Assembly: GCF_000024005.1 (NCBI RefSeq)
Contig: NC_013132.1
Location: 6,132,001 to 6,196,000 of the forward strand
Direction: 5' to 3'
Length of the DNA stretch: 64,000 nucleotides
Source: Chitinophaga pinensis DSM 2588
GTDB lineage: Bacteria; Bacteroidota; Bacteroidia; Chitinophagales; Chitinophagaceae
Shown here: piece by piece, positions 45,589 to 54,860 of the stretch
Layout: each line of letters starts with the position of its first letter
Position numbering within the stretch: the first letter of the stretch is position 1
Position numbers and translations under genes: made by a program
Notes under the pieces: model-generated
Database searches by the model: none
The model's input: only the letters and a program-made list of their open reading frames with translations
What the model was told of the DNA's origin: nothing

Positions 45589-46334
45589 TAATCATCCGCT
45601 GGTGGCAATGACGCCAGTGCATCTTTTGCCGAGCGTACATTTTCGTTGACAGTATCTTTTACCACTTTACCGTCCCGCAACATTACCGTACGACTGCTGA
45701 AAGCTGCAATATCAGGTTCATGCGTCACGAATACGATCGTTTTCCCCTGTTCCTTGTTGAGCTCCTGCATCAATGCCATGATTTCGTAGGAAGTACGGGT
45801 ATCGAGGTTACCGGTCGCCTCGTCCGCCAGTATCATGACCGGTTCATTCACCAGTGCCCGGGCAATAGCCACCCGTTGTTGCTGCCCACCTGACAACTGA
45901 TTGGGCGTATGTCCTAAACGCTCACCCAGTTTTACGGCTTCCAGGGAATGAATCGCCTTCTGCCGGCGTTGTTCATGGGTGATCTCCATGTTGTACAGCA
46001 AGGGCAGTTCCACATTTTCCAATGCTGAAGTACGGGGCAGCAGGTTATACGCCTGAAATACAAACCCGATCTTCCTGTTCCGCAATCTTGCCAGTTCATT
46101 CCTGGAGAGCTGGCCGATATTTACACCATCCAGCAAATAATTGCCGTCAGTCGGCTTATCCAGGCAGCCGAGTATATTCAGCAGTGTCGTCTTGCCGGAT
46201 CCGCTGCTCCCCATGATGGTCACAAACTCCCCTGCGAAGACGTCAAACGACACGCCTTTAAGCGCACGGACCACCTCCGTTCCCATCCGGAATTCCCGCT
46301 TGATATGCTGTATTTCCAGTATTTTTTGGCTCAT
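45585..46334 (-). CDS. MacB-type ABC transporter ATP-binding protein
   Basis: 249 residues of a LolD/MacB-type ATPase: Walker [12 protein letters not shown], signature [15 protein letters not shown], Walker [14 protein letters not shown] and the H-loop VTHEPD. The C-terminal extension after VMLRDGKVV is short and polar. It powers the permease encoded downstream, and its start overlaps the adaptor gene by 4 bp, so all four genes of the efflux unit are tightly coupled. Confidence 0.93.
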   Translation of the reverse strand: MSQKILEIQHIKREFRMGTEVVRALKGVSFDVFAGEFVTIMGSSGSGKTTLLNILGCLDKPTDGNYLLDGVNIGQLSRNELARLRNRKIGFVFQAYNLLPRTSALENVELPLLYNMEITHEQRRQKAIHSLEAVKLGERLGHTPNQLSGGQQQRVAIARALVNEPVMILADEATGNLDTRTSYEIMALMQELNKEQGKTIVFVTHEPDIAAFSSRTVMLRDGKVVKDTVNENVRSAKDALASLPPADDY

Positions 46335-47590
46335 CGTCTTCTTCTTTGCGGCATGAAGGGACTGGCTTGTCCGCCACTGCCTGTTGTGCCTTTTTTACCG
46401 CTCAGTTCCTGCATACCGGTGATGACATCTTCCTCGGGTGACAAACCTGCAATCACCTCTGCGCGGGTGTTATCATTCAATCCAATTACCACCTTTTTCT
46501 GCAAGAGAGTATCTCCCTGTCTTACCCATACATAGTTGGATGCGGCTGATGGCTTCTTCTCCATTCCCGGCATATTACTTCTGACGGTATCCCTGCTGCC
46601 TCCTGTTACCGGTGTCGCACTCTTCCTGCGCTCTGTTGCCGCCGGTGCTACAGCGATCACTTTAAACTGTCCTGACAATGCAGAATCCGGTTTAAACATC
46701 AATGCCTTTGACGGAATAAGCATTACATGATCTTTCTCTGACGTATAGATCGTCACTGTCGCCGTCATACCCGGTTTCAGTTTCATACTTTCATTGGAGG
46801 CACTGATCATAGTGGTATAAGTCACCACATTAGCGGATACCGACGGCCGTAAGCGGATCTCCTGTACCTTTCCCGCAAATTCTTCATCCAGATACGCATC
46901 CACCGTAAAAGATACGCGCTGACTATCCTGTACATTACCGATATCTGCTTCATCCACACTGGCCTGTACCTGCATTTTGGTGATGTCTTTCGCCAGTACG
47001 AACAAAGTAGGCGTATTGAAGCTGGCAGCTACCGTCTGACCAACACTCACGCTCCTGTTGAGTACTACGCCATCTATAGGAGAATAGATCTCTGTAAAAA
47101 AGAGGTTCCTTTCCGCCGTCCGCAGAGAAGCGCCTGCACTTTCCACACTTGCCTGGGCCGCCTTATTCAGATACGTCGCATTGTCATAATCCGCTCTGCT
47201 GATAGCCCCTACTTTATATAACTGGTCTTGTCTTTTGTATTGTGCCTGCTGATATATCAGCTGACTTTGCGCATTCGCCAGTGCGCCTCTATTCCTGTCT
47301 ACTTCTGCCTGCAGCAATACCTTATCCAGTTCTGCCAGCAACTGCCCCTTCTTTACCGGCTGATTAAAATCCGTGTAGATATATTTGATAATACCGGAGA
47401 CCTGTGTACCTACGGCAACGGTATCCACCGGCTGAACGGTTCCTGTGGCAGTCACACTGGTGGATATATGACCATATCTTGGTTTTTGCGTACTGATCAC
47501 CACCTGATTTTCCTTTTTGCGGAAAAAGAAGTACCAGATGGCAAGTGCGGCCACCAGTACTATTATTGTAATGACGATCTTTCTCTTCAT
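46331..47590 (-). CDS. MacA-type periplasmic adaptor of tripartite efflux
   Basis: 419 residues. One N-terminal membrane anchor (IVITIIVLVAALAIWYFFF) is followed by the biotinyl-lipoyl half SVTATGTVQPVDTVAVGTQV, a coiled-coil hairpin region (about 90-170), the second lipoyl half SPIDGVVLNRSVSVGQTV and beta-barrel domains. The C-terminus is Gly/Arg-rich. It should bridge the ABC permease and the TolC-like channel. It ends 4 bp inside the ATPase gene and begins 16 bp after the TolC-like stop. Confidence 0.92.
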   Translation of the reverse strand: MKRKIVITIIVLVAALAIWYFFFRKKENQVVISTQKPRYGHISTSVTATGTVQPVDTVAVGTQVSGIIKYIYTDFNQPVKKGQLLAELDKVLLQAEVDRNRGALANAQSQLIYQQAQYKRQDQLYKVGAISRADYDNATYLNKAAQASVESAGASLRTAERNLFFTEIYSPIDGVVLNRSVSVGQTVAASFNTPTLFVLAKDITKMQVQASVDEADIGNVQDSQRVSFTVDAYLDEEFAGKVQEIRLRPSVSANVVTYTTMISASNESMKLKPGMTATVTIYTSEKDHVMLIPSKALMFKPDSALSGQFKVIAVAPAATERRKSATPVTGGSRDTVRSNMPGMEKKPSAASNYVWVRQGDTLLQKKVVIGLNDNTRAEVIAGLSPEEDVITGMQELSGKKGTTGSGGQASPFMPQRRRR

Positions 47591-47606
47591 TCCTTGTTAT
47601 TTTATA

Positions 47607-48956
47607 CTATAAATGGACTGGCACGCCCCTGTAGAAATCATATATCCTGATATACAGCGCTGCTGCGTATTTGGCCTGAATGTATGACTGCATGGACTGG
47701 ACATAGAGATTCTTCTGTTGTAACACTTCTACGGTATTCGCTGCACCGATTTTCAGTTGTTCATTGGCAATCCGGTAGGCTTCCTGGGTATAACGCAACT
47801 GTTCAACGGCTGCGTCATATTGCCCTTGCGCATTCTGCACATTAATGTATGCACGCTCCACTTCCTGCGACAGATTGGTACGTGTATTCTGTAACGTCAG
47901 CTCGGCCTGACCTACGCCTATTTTCGCCTTTTCCTCATTCACCCTGTTCGCGCGACGGCTGAAAATGGGTACCGATAAAGTCAGCCCAACCTGCTGATAA
48001 AAATTGTTATCCAGCTGTCGTAAAAAAGAGTAATTATCATTATGCGCATAACTGGTACCTAATCCTGCACCAGCAGTCAATGCCGGCAGATATCCCGCCC
48101 TGGCTTTCCTGACGTCCAGTGAGGCTACCTGTACACCCAGTTCACTGCTTTTCACCTCAGGCCGCGTAGCCAATGCCGTCTGCTGTGCATCCAGTAATGG
48201 CGTCAGTAGAGCGTTACCCATCAGTGTATCCGGCTCAACGATCTCAAAGGGAGTGACCGTCGGCAATTGCAGTAATTGTTTCAGCGTCAGTAAGTTTTGC
48301 CGGTGTGTATTTTCGGCTGTGACAAGCGTATATTTATCATTGGCCAGCTGCGCCTGTAACTGAACAAGATCTTTCAACGCGACCGCACCTACATCATAAA
48401 ACTGTTGCTGTTGCTGCACCTGCGCAGTGGACGTAGCCACTACGTCCCTGACATACACGATATTTTCTTTAGCCAGCAGAATATTAAGATAAGCCTGCGT
48501 GATCTGCAGCGTGATATCATTTTCAACCGTCGCAAGATCCAGTCCCGCAATCTTCACCAGCAAATCTTTCTGTTGAATATCCGTCTTCAGGTATCCGCCA
48601 TTATACAATGTCACTGATGAATTCAGCGAACTACTCCCAGAAAACCGTACGCCCGATTTCAAATCACCGGTGGCCGGATCGATGGTCTTACTCTGTATCA
48701 ATGAAGGGGATGCGCTGGCAGAAAGGTTGGGTAGCACAGCGGCTTTCGACAGCTCCAGATCCTGCTGACTGCTAAGGCGATTTAACCGGTAACTGTTTAG
48801 TGTAATGTTATTGGTTTTGGCATAGTCCAGACAAGCCTGCAAGTCCCATTTCTCAGGTAATTGCACCTGCGAAGCGGCGGTGTCCTGTGCATATGTAGGA
48901 ACTATTCTGAAAATCAATATCCAAAAGAGGAACCGATGTATATAATTGCTGAACAT
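47607..48956 (-). CDS. TolC-family outer-membrane efflux protein
   Basis: 449 residues with a signal peptide ending PTYAQ. Two related halves carry TolC-type helical repeats (WDLQACLDYAKTNNITL; ITLQITQAYLNILLAKENIV; LSQEVERAYINVQNAQGQYD; AYRIANEQLKIGAANTVEVL). It forms the outer-membrane duct for the MacA/MacB-like pump encoded downstream and is the first gene of that operon. Confidence 0.93.
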   Translation of the reverse strand: MFSNYIHRFLFWILIFRIVPTYAQDTAASQVQLPEKWDLQACLDYAKTNNITLNSYRLNRLSSQQDLELSKAAVLPNLSASASPSLIQSKTIDPATGDLKSGVRFSGSSSLNSSVTLYNGGYLKTDIQQKDLLVKIAGLDLATVENDITLQITQAYLNILLAKENIVYVRDVVATSTAQVQQQQQFYDVGAVALKDLVQLQAQLANDKYTLVTAENTHRQNLLTLKQLLQLPTVTPFEIVEPDTLMGNALLTPLLDAQQTALATRPEVKSSELGVQVASLDVRKARAGYLPALTAGAGLGTSYAHNDNYSFLRQLDNNFYQQVGLTLSVPIFSRRANRVNEEKAKIGVGQAELTLQNTRTNLSQEVERAYINVQNAQGQYDAAVEQLRYTQEAYRIANEQLKIGAANTVEVLQQKNLYVQSMQSYIQAKYAAALYIRIYDFYRGVPVHL

Positions 48957-49265
48957 ATACTTGCATTTCCGGTAGTCCGGGTCTCAGATAAAGCCTAAAA
49001 AACGTGCCATAGCAGGCATAAGCGGCTTAAAGATGGCTTAAAATCCATGAACGTCCGGTTATACCTTATACAAGGCATATAACAGCAGAATACCGGAAAT
49101 AGTTGATGACAGATTAACAAACTACGTAGTTGTAATGTTGTGTGGACATTCCCGAAGGAACCTACATATTGAGGAAAACAAGCATCAGTCATCTGCATCA
49201 TTACCGCGCCGGCAATTGTGCGTAGTCTATGGGCAGCTACCAGTATCAGACGTTTCTAACTTATA
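48957..49265. other. Intergenic region upstream of the efflux operon
   Basis: This 309-bp stretch should carry the tolC-like promoter on the minus strand. It includes a perfect 12-bp palindrome, AACTACGTAGTT, at 49120-49131 that could be an operator. No TAnnTTTG box was found on the minus strand, and no gene is supported. Confidence 0.4.
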
Positions 49266-49514
49266 TCATAATACTTTTACACCGAGTGCCAGATTGATCT
49301 TTGCAATCGTTTCAAATGTAAAATTATGCGTACCCCGCATCCATTTGCTGATCTCTGACTCCGACTTACCCAGTGCCTCCGCCAGCTCCCGGTGCGACAT
49401 GCCTTTCCTCTCCGGGATCGCATCGATACGATCAACTACATCGAGGCTCATTGCAGCCCTTTCCAGCCCATACGCGGGCAGTGCATTCATTGCGTCTTCG
49501 AAAATTTTACTCAT
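49266..49514 (-). CDS. HigA-like XRE-family antitoxin
   Basis: About 82 residues from the ATG at 49514 (MSKIFEDAMNALPAYG); the frame is open to 49550, but those residues are the overlapping 3' end of the toxin remnant. A helix-turn-helix of the XRE/Cro type is clear: MSHRELAEALGKSESEISKW with NFTFETIAKINLALGV. Such proteins repress their own operon and neutralise a RelE/HigB toxin. The toxin gene just upstream is broken, so this antitoxin is probably an orphan that may retain DNA binding. Confidence 0.85.
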   Translation of the reverse strand: MSKIFEDAMNALPAYGLERAAMSLDVVDRIDAIPERKGMSHRELAEALGKSESEISKWMRGTHNFTFETIAKINLALGVKVL

Positions 49515-49951
49515 AACAATCTGCAATTTTAAATTGTAAATTACCTTCAAGCTGTCTGTTAACGACGCTGAGATTGCCAGAAACGATTCGTTGGGTGATC
49601 TGGGTGCTTAAAGCATTCACTAACTCAAAATGAAACAGACAATCTTTGCTTTGCTGTACCTTCTGCGTTTTCTTTACACAACCTTTCCAAGTATAACGAT
49701 GTCTCTGGTAATCCTGCTGCAATAAAGCCTTACATCTCCTGATGTATATGGCGGCGGTAATGCCTCTGCAGCTCTTTCGTGCTGGAATACTTCGCTTCCG
49801 CACCTCTGTTCATGCCCATCTCCCTGATGACAGACATGATATTATAATAATCTTCTCCGTATGCCGGTTTATTAAATATGGTCACAAACTTCTCTACTTC
49901 ACACAGGTCATCTCCATCAATATGAAATGAATAATAAGTGATCTTATTCAT
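49507..49951 (-). pseudogene. HigB/RelE-like toxin gene broken by two frameshifts
   Basis: Read on the minus strand from the ATG at 49951 (MNKITYYSFHIDGDDLCEVE), the family pattern jumps frames twice. Frame one runs to RGAEAKY near 49790. The next frame gives FQHERAAEALPPPYTSGDVR then LYCSRITRDIVILG. A third frame gives KGCVKKTQKVQQSKDCLFHF and ends at 49507. Each jump is explained by one missing base: one after the codons AAG-TA, one in an A run at GGAAAGG (expected GGAAAAGG). The joined protein matches RelE/ParE-superfamily HigB-like toxins encoded before an XRE antitoxin. Sequencing error in the homopolymer is possible, but two events would be needed. Confidence 0.75.
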
Positions 49952-50400
49952 TGTCATTACCGGTCTTATTTCACCGTTTAAAAAATTCACCTATAAGTTA
50001 AGTTTCAATGTACGACGATAGTCAGTGTTTTCAAAAAAAATCGCCAACATCTCCTTCCTTAACTCATTGAATGACATATCAGTTATGAAACAACAAACTC
50101 ACTATGATAATGCATAGATCATTTATCATTCTCCGCGCTTATGCGGTAATTGATCAACGTAAATATAAAGGGGAGAAACAGCGCTCAGCAGAAGATATTA
50201 AAGCAACGTTGCTACAAAGCTGAGACGAATGCAGTTAGCTAACAGACAATTCTACAACCAATTTACATCTTTTTTTCAAAGCACAAATATTTCTTCCGCT
50301 TTTCACAAAATTTTATATCTCTTCCTTGCATGCATACCTATCAAAAAGCCCGCTACTGCTGTGCAGCGCGGGCCTTTCAACGTTTAAAACCAATAACAAT
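49952..50400. other. Intergenic region before GH51 gene end
   Basis: This 449-bp stretch holds the upstream region of the toxin remnant and, at 50344-50378, the GH51 terminator. A frame of 37 codons (50110-50223, plus) starts inside it but matches nothing I recognise. An ATGATAA/TTATCAT inverted repeat lies near 50104-50129. Otherwise nothing is seen. Confidence 0.4.
50344..50378 (-). terminator. Intrinsic terminator of the GH51 gene
   Basis: On the minus strand GCCCGC/GCGGGC forms the outer stem and CTGC/GCAG an inner stem, followed by a run of five T. It lies 23 bp beyond the stop of the arabinofuranosidase gene. Confidence 0.7.
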
Positions 50401-52383
50401 TTATTTATAAGGTATCGTGATTACATTCAGTGAATTAGCGCCTGCAGTAATTGCCACTTTATTCTTTCCGGCTTTGATCTGTGCAGTAACAGGTATTACC
50501 ACCGATGGTGCATCCAGCGTATTGATATCACTTTTAGCCTTCGCCGTCAGCACTTCCTGCGTAGCTGTACCTGTTGCTGCTACAGCGCCTTCCAACGCAA
50601 TAGTATACGCTGCCGCCTTATCTGTGGTATTCACTACCTTCAGCAGAATTTTGCGGGCCTGCTTATCAATCGTTGCACTGGCATAAATACCCTCCTGCCC
50701 TGTTAATGCCCGATTACCGGATGTAACAGATACGGTATGCGTACCCTTATTATTAGCAAAAAGACGTTGCACATAATAATTCGGTGTGCCCACTGAACGC
50801 AGATTATCAAACCAGATCAGATCGGGTCTCCATTGCCATGCATCCACATGCGCAAGTAATGGCGCATAGGAAGCCATCTGTACAAGATCCGCATTTCTTT
50901 CCAATCCCGTCATAAACGCTGCTTCTGCCAATGCACTCTCCCAGGTATTCCTTCCTTCTGCAGTATCTGTCTCTTTTTTACCCTGCGGTACTTTAACATG
51001 CGCGGCATATTCTCCTGCAAAGATCTTTGGCCCTTTCCGCTCATATTTATCATAACGGGCACTATTTTTCAGAAACCACTCCGGTGGCATATAATAATGT
51101 TCATCTACAAGATCCGCCTTGGAAGGCTTCAGTTTAGACCACAGATAATCGAATCGCTCGCCGCTGGAAAATGGCCCTACACTGGATACCAGTTTTATCT
51201 CAGGATGTTTAGTCTTCAGCACCTCCTCAAAACGCTGATAACGGGCAATATACTGACTATCCCACTGCTCATTACCTACTCCCATCAATTTCAGGTTAAA
51301 CGGCGCAGGATGCCCCATTTCCGCTCTCAGTTGCCCCCACTCGGTTGTCGTGGCACCGTTGGCAAATTCAATCAGGTCCAGCGCATCCTGTATATACGCT
51401 TCCACATCCTCATCAGCTGCCACCTCTCCTGTATTAAACTGACATGCCATCCCACAATTGAGAATCGGTAAGGGTTCAGCACCTATATCTTCCGATAACT
51501 GGAAATATTCAAAAAAGCCCAGTCCATAGCTCTGGAAATAATCACCGGGTGCCCGATGCGCAAATTCCGTATTCCAACGATTTACGATTAACGTACGATC
51601 CTCTGGTTTACCTACCGTTTTTTTCCACTGATACCTGTTGGCCAGATCCCGTCCTTCAACAATACAACCGCCCGGAAATCTCACAAATCCGGGATGCAGG
51701 TCGGCCAGTAACTGTACCAGGTCATTACGCAAGCCTCCCGGACGCTGTTTCCAGGTATCCTGGGGGAATAACGATACCATATCCATATCAAGGGCGCCCG
51801 TACCGGAAAATAACAGCTGTACGCCTCCTTTGGCCACCGTACGCTCAGCGGTCACTGTAGCCGTATACTTTTTCCAGGCTTTATCTTCTGCTGAGACTGC
51901 GACCGCTCCTATAGGGGTACCCTTATCATCCACTAATACCAGTTTTCCGCTTACTTTACCTGCCGTGCTGCGTGCCAGAAAAGAAAAGTTATATGATAAC
52001 CCTTTTTTAAAGCCCATACCACGGAAACCCTCATTGAACAGTCCGTAACTACCTTTGTCCGCAGTTACGGTGATATGTGCATACCTGGGATTAGCCGTAT
52101 GCCCGGTCTCCCTGTTCACTATTAATATATTACCTGCTCCCTCTTTCTTCACCTCTTTCCATCCCATCATCGGTTCCGTAAATTCAAAAGAGCGGTTCTT
52201 TATTAATTCGGCGTAGATACCGCCATCTGCGGAGAAGTTAATGTCCTCAAAAAAGATTCCCCACATCGTTGGAGATACCTCCGACTGCGGACCATTTACT
52301 TTTAAAGTCATTGTCTGAGAAAAAGAAGCTGCTCCTGCCAGCAGCAAAAATGCTGTGGCGACAAATGTGATTATTCGTTTCAT
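50401..52383 (-). CDS. GH51 alpha-L-arabinofuranosidase
   Basis: About 660 residues from the ATG at 52383; the frame is open to 52443, but MKRIITFVATAFLLLAGA begins a clean signal peptide ending SFSQ. A beta-sandwich carbohydrate-binding-like N-terminal part (about 20-190) precedes the GH51 barrel, with RFPGGCIVEG, the acid/base Glu in GVGNEQWD and the nucleophile Glu in IFAGEYAAH. A beta-sandwich ends the protein. It should release arabinofuranose from arabinan or arabinoxylan in the periplasm or outside the cell. It is transcribed alone. Confidence 0.93.
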   Translation of the reverse strand: MKRIITFVATAFLLLAGAASFSQTMTLKVNGPQSEVSPTMWGIFFEDINFSADGGIYAELIKNRSFEFTEPMMGWKEVKKEGAGNILIVNRETGHTANPRYAHITVTADKGSYGLFNEGFRGMGFKKGLSYNFSFLARSTAGKVSGKLVLVDDKGTPIGAVAVSAEDKAWKKYTATVTAERTVAKGGVQLLFSGTGALDMDMVSLFPQDTWKQRPGGLRNDLVQLLADLHPGFVRFPGGCIVEGRDLANRYQWKKTVGKPEDRTLIVNRWNTEFAHRAPGDYFQSYGLGFFEYFQLSEDIGAEPLPILNCGMACQFNTGEVAADEDVEAYIQDALDLIEFANGATTTEWGQLRAEMGHPAPFNLKLMGVGNEQWDSQYIARYQRFEEVLKTKHPEIKLVSSVGPFSSGERFDYLWSKLKPSKADLVDEHYYMPPEWFLKNSARYDKYERKGPKIFAGEYAAHVKVPQGKKETDTAEGRNTWESALAEAAFMTGLERNADLVQMASYAPLLAHVDAWQWRPDLIWFDNLRSVGTPNYYVQRLFANNKGTHTVSVTSGNRALTGQEGIYASATIDKQARKILLKVVNTTDKAAAYTIALEGAVAATGTATQEVLTAKAKSDINTLDAPSVVIPVTAQIKAGKNKVAITAGANSLNVITIPYK

Positions 52384-52903
52384 AACGGGATTTGTTACAA
52401 CAATATACACCCTAAATTCAATATCTGCAACAATTATAAGCACTTTTTGTGTTTAATTGACATTTATTTACAGCACTGCGATAACCAGACAGGTATATGG
52501 TATTAAAAGCAATACCTATCCATTTAGGAACACCCCTCCCCAATAATATCAAGAGAATAATACCGGCATACCTGCACAACACACGACCAATACTGCAACG
52601 AAATGTTAACAGTCTCAGTTTATACATCCTGTATAGCGGAATTGTGAAAGCGTATACCCGGCATTGTTACCTCCTATCCACATTATGAAATATTTACAGA
52701 CTTACTTTTTCCAGTAAAGTTTAACGTGCGACATAAAACTACTCAAACAAGAAAAATTCACAACAAACTAATAATCAATTACATAAAAAGATGTAAAATC
52801 ACTTTAACATTTCGTTAGAGTATTCTTGCAAGATTTTGGTTGAAATGTATTCAACCATCTTTTATTGAGATCTTTATTTTTTAACCAGTTAAATTGAAAA
52901 ACC
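52384..52903. other. Intergenic region upstream of the DTANF-repeat gene
   Basis: This 520-bp AT-rich stretch separates divergent genes and probably carries long 5' leaders. It contains a perfect inverted repeat at 52838-52856 (GGTTGAA-ATGTA-TTCAACC), 48 bp before the DTANF gene start. Short frames at 52497-52688 and 52418-52627 match nothing. No definite promoter was recognised. Confidence 0.45.
52838..52856. promoter_or_regulatory. Perfect inverted repeat before the DTANF-repeat gene
   Basis: GGTTGAA and TTCAACC flank a 5-base centre. The spacing fits either a dimeric regulator site or a small leader hairpin. Function is inferred from position only. Confidence 0.4.
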
Positions 52904-53587
52904 ATGAAAAAGCAATTATTGAGATTTGGCCTCATGGCTGGCCTGGGAGCATTCGTAATGACACAGACTAACGCAGTAAATGCGATGACTTCAAATGCAG
53001 ACACTGCAAACTTCGTACTCGACACAGCGAACTTTGTAAGAGACACTGCTAACTTTGCTCCAGACACCGCCAATTTTGCAATGGACACTGCCAACTTCAA
53101 ATTTGACACAGCCAACTTCAAAGTAGACACGGCTAACTTCAAAATGGATACGGCTAACTTCAAAGCAGACACCGCCAATTTCTCACCAGACACAGCCAAC
53201 TTCAAAATGGACACGGCTAACTTTAAGTACGATACAGCGAACTTCAGGTTAGACACTGCAAATTTTGTAAGTGACACGGCTGCCTTTGGCAAGGACACTG
53301 TCAGCTTTTCAAAAGACACTGCATTCTTCAAAGACACTACCAACTTTGCTTTTAAAGCAGATACAGTAGCGTTCAGAAGTGCAGACACGGTAGCGATTAA
53401 AGCAGACACTGCTACTACCAGAGACACACTCAGTTTCGCCGCGAAACTGGATACAGCAACAGCCGCAGCTGATACTGCCGCTGCTAAACGCGACACAGCA
53501 GTCATGAGAAAAGATACTGCTGCTGCAACACCGGCTGACACTTCCGCAGCGAAGAAGTCAAAGGCCGTTAAAGTGAACAAAAAGTAA
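52904..53587 (+). CDS. Exported DTANF heptapeptide-repeat protein, unknown function
   Basis: 227 residues. Residues 1-28 form a signal peptide (MKKQLLRFGLMAGLGAFVMT, then QTNAVNA). From residue 33, thirteen consecutive perfect DTANFxx heptapeptides run to residue 123, encoded by 21-bp units at 53000-53272. Degenerate DTxxF and DTA units follow to about residue 215, then a Lys-rich tail KKSKAVKVNKK. The xx positions vary between basic, small and hydrophobic. Alternating A and F suggests beta structure, possibly a solenoid or amyloid-like fibre (inference). I recognise no family. The minus strand is also open across most of the gene, but the signal peptide, terminator and third-position changes favour this strand. 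Confidence 0.85.
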   Translation: MKKQLLRFGLMAGLGAFVMTQTNAVNAMTSNADTANFVLDTANFVRDTANFAPDTANFAMDTANFKFDTANFKVDTANFKMDTANFKADTANFSPDTANFKMDTANFKYDTANFRLDTANFVSDTAAFGKDTVSFSKDTAFFKDTTNFAFKADTVAFRSADTVAIKADTATTRDTLSFAAKLDTATAAADTAAAKRDTAVMRKDTAAATPADTSAAKKSKAVKVNKK

Positions 53588-53603
53588 TTACAGGTCTAAA
53601 GAG

Positions 53604-53632
53604 AAAGGGCTTCCGGAATCCGGAAGCCCTTT
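53604..53632. terminator. Strong bidirectional terminator
   Basis: A perfect 13-bp stem, AAAGGGCTTCCGG / CCGGAAGCCCTTT, with an AAT loop and T-rich flank on the plus strand. It separates the convergent ends of the DTANF gene (53587) and the beta-barrel gene (53657). Confidence 0.85.
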
Positions 53633-53656
53633 CTTATTGCAACAACTTTTCTCAGT

Positions 53657-54199
53657 TTAGAAATGATAGCTGGCTTTCAGACCAAAGAAACCACTGGTTC
53701 CGTCTTTAAACCACATCTCATATTTTCCTTCCACATCCAGGCCCAGTACACGGATACCAATACCCGGAGCGAAGATAGCAGCCGTACCTTTGTACGCATC
53801 TGAATCGCCACCTACGAATGTAGCACTACCGCCTTCAGCCTTCACATACAATAACGGAAAACCGAATTTGTACTTCAGACCAACTCTTACCGGCAGCGCC
53901 TTAATAGATTCTGCTTTTACAGTAACCCGGTTACCCTCAATATCAAAGATATCATAGCTTTTTCCGGAGAAATACATGAAACCAGCAGAGCCAGTTACAC
54001 CAAATCCTGCGATCAGCTTAATATCAGCATTCAAACCACCACCAAAACCAGCGTTATGTGTGTCCTTAAAATCACCCACTGGGGTGCCGATTTCAGCATA
54101 AGGACCAATACTGAAACCTTTCAACTGCGCCTTGGCTTTACCTGCAAACATACAGGTAGCTGCCATGAAAAGCCCAGCGGTGTACAAGGTCTTTAACAT
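53657..54199 (-). CDS. Porin-family outer-membrane beta-barrel protein
   Basis: 180 residues with a signal peptide ending GKAKAQ. The mature part alternates strands with a terminal aromatic (GLKASYHF), typical of an eight-stranded OmpA/OmpX-type outer-membrane barrel: KGFSIGPYAEIGTPVGDF, FGGGLNADIKLIAGFGVTGS, ALPVRVGLKYKFG and IFAPGIGIRVLG. It is a generic Bacteroidota outer-membrane beta-barrel domain protein without a known ligand. It ends close to the terminator shared with the DTANF gene. Confidence 0.85.
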   Translation of the reverse strand: MLKTLYTAGLFMAATCMFAGKAKAQLKGFSIGPYAEIGTPVGDFKDTHNAGFGGGLNADIKLIAGFGVTGSAGFMYFSGKSYDIFDIEGNRVTVKAESIKALPVRVGLKYKFGFPLLYVKAEGGSATFVGGDSDAYKGTAAIFAPGIGIRVLGLDVEGKYEMWFKDGTSGFFGLKASYHF

Positions 54200-54265
54200 A
54201 GAGGATATTTTAAAATTTCCACAAATGTAAGTAATTCAGACTAAACCAAACAAACCCTATTCCTG

Positions 54266-54634
54266 TTACTGTGGCTTCACCTTAAAAACAGTGTCCGTAC
54301 GCAGGCTGTCAGATGGAGCTTTCTGTAACGCTCCCGTGGCCGGAGATTTTGTGGCCGGTTTGGTATCGCCTCCTGATTCAGATGCCTGATTAGGGGCGCC
54401 TATGGGATATCCCATTTTTTCCAGGTCTTTCCGCTCTTTTTTGCTGAAAAGATATTGCGGATTCTTTTCCTTTCTTAATCCTTCTTCAAAGCGATACTCC
54501 GCTCCCATTCTCGGAGCAGGATCGTAGCCCCGATTAGTTCTGCAGGCTGCAAAAGTGAAAATACCTGCCAGCATACAAAATGCAATCGTTCTGCTGGCAG
54601 GTTGTCCAAATGATTTCCAGGTGGAGTTTAACAT
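54266..54634 (-). CDS. Small lipoprotein of unknown function
   Basis: 122 residues. After a charged N-terminus a hydrophobic stretch ends in the lipobox FAAC (Cys at about residue 31). The mature part is hydrophilic, with a basic segment YLFSKKERKDLEKMGYPIG and a Ser/Thr/Pro/Lys-rich tail (GGDTKPATKSPATGALQKA). No known domain was recognised. The N-terminal extension before the signal is longer than usual, and the in-frame ATG at residue 21 (MLAGIFTFAAC) would give only a short signal, so the first ATG is kept. It may share a transcript with the barrel protein downstream (66 bp gap). Confidence 0.6.
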   Translation of the reverse strand: MLNSTWKSFGQPASRTIAFCMLAGIFTFAACRTNRGYDPAPRMGAEYRFEEGLRKEKNPQYLFSKKERKDLEKMGYPIGAPNQASESGGDTKPATKSPATGALQKAPSDSLRTDTVFKVKPQ

Positions 54635-54860
54635 GTTTCCTGGGTTTACTGTCCGGTTAAATAACGTTACCCTAGTACAATTATTATACCGTTCCTCCTT
54701 TCTCTGTCAGATACTTTATTCTTATTCCTTCTACACCCTTATTACGCCGTTATTACGTTTTAATCGAAGCAATAATGCCTTTCCCTATACTACACCTGAC
54801 TTTATACCTGATCTTCGCCGTTAACGCGCCGTTCTGAACTTAGCATTAGCGTAAGATGAG

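Noticed and set aside
50110..50223. 37-codon plus-strand frame (MHRSFIILRAYAVIDQ...) as a small gene
   Set aside because: No family, no ribosome-binding or promoter signal and no neighbour link; chance frame cannot be excluded.
53000..53272. 21-bp repeats considered as CRISPR or non-coding satellite
   Set aside because: The repeats are in frame with a signal-peptide-bearing protein and show synonymous variation.
52804..53580. Minus-strand frame of 258 codons with AVSxLKL repeats as a gene
   Set aside because: It lies on the opposite strand of a gene with a clean signal peptide and terminator, has no signal, domain or recognisable start context, and is explained by the stop-free 21-bp repeat.
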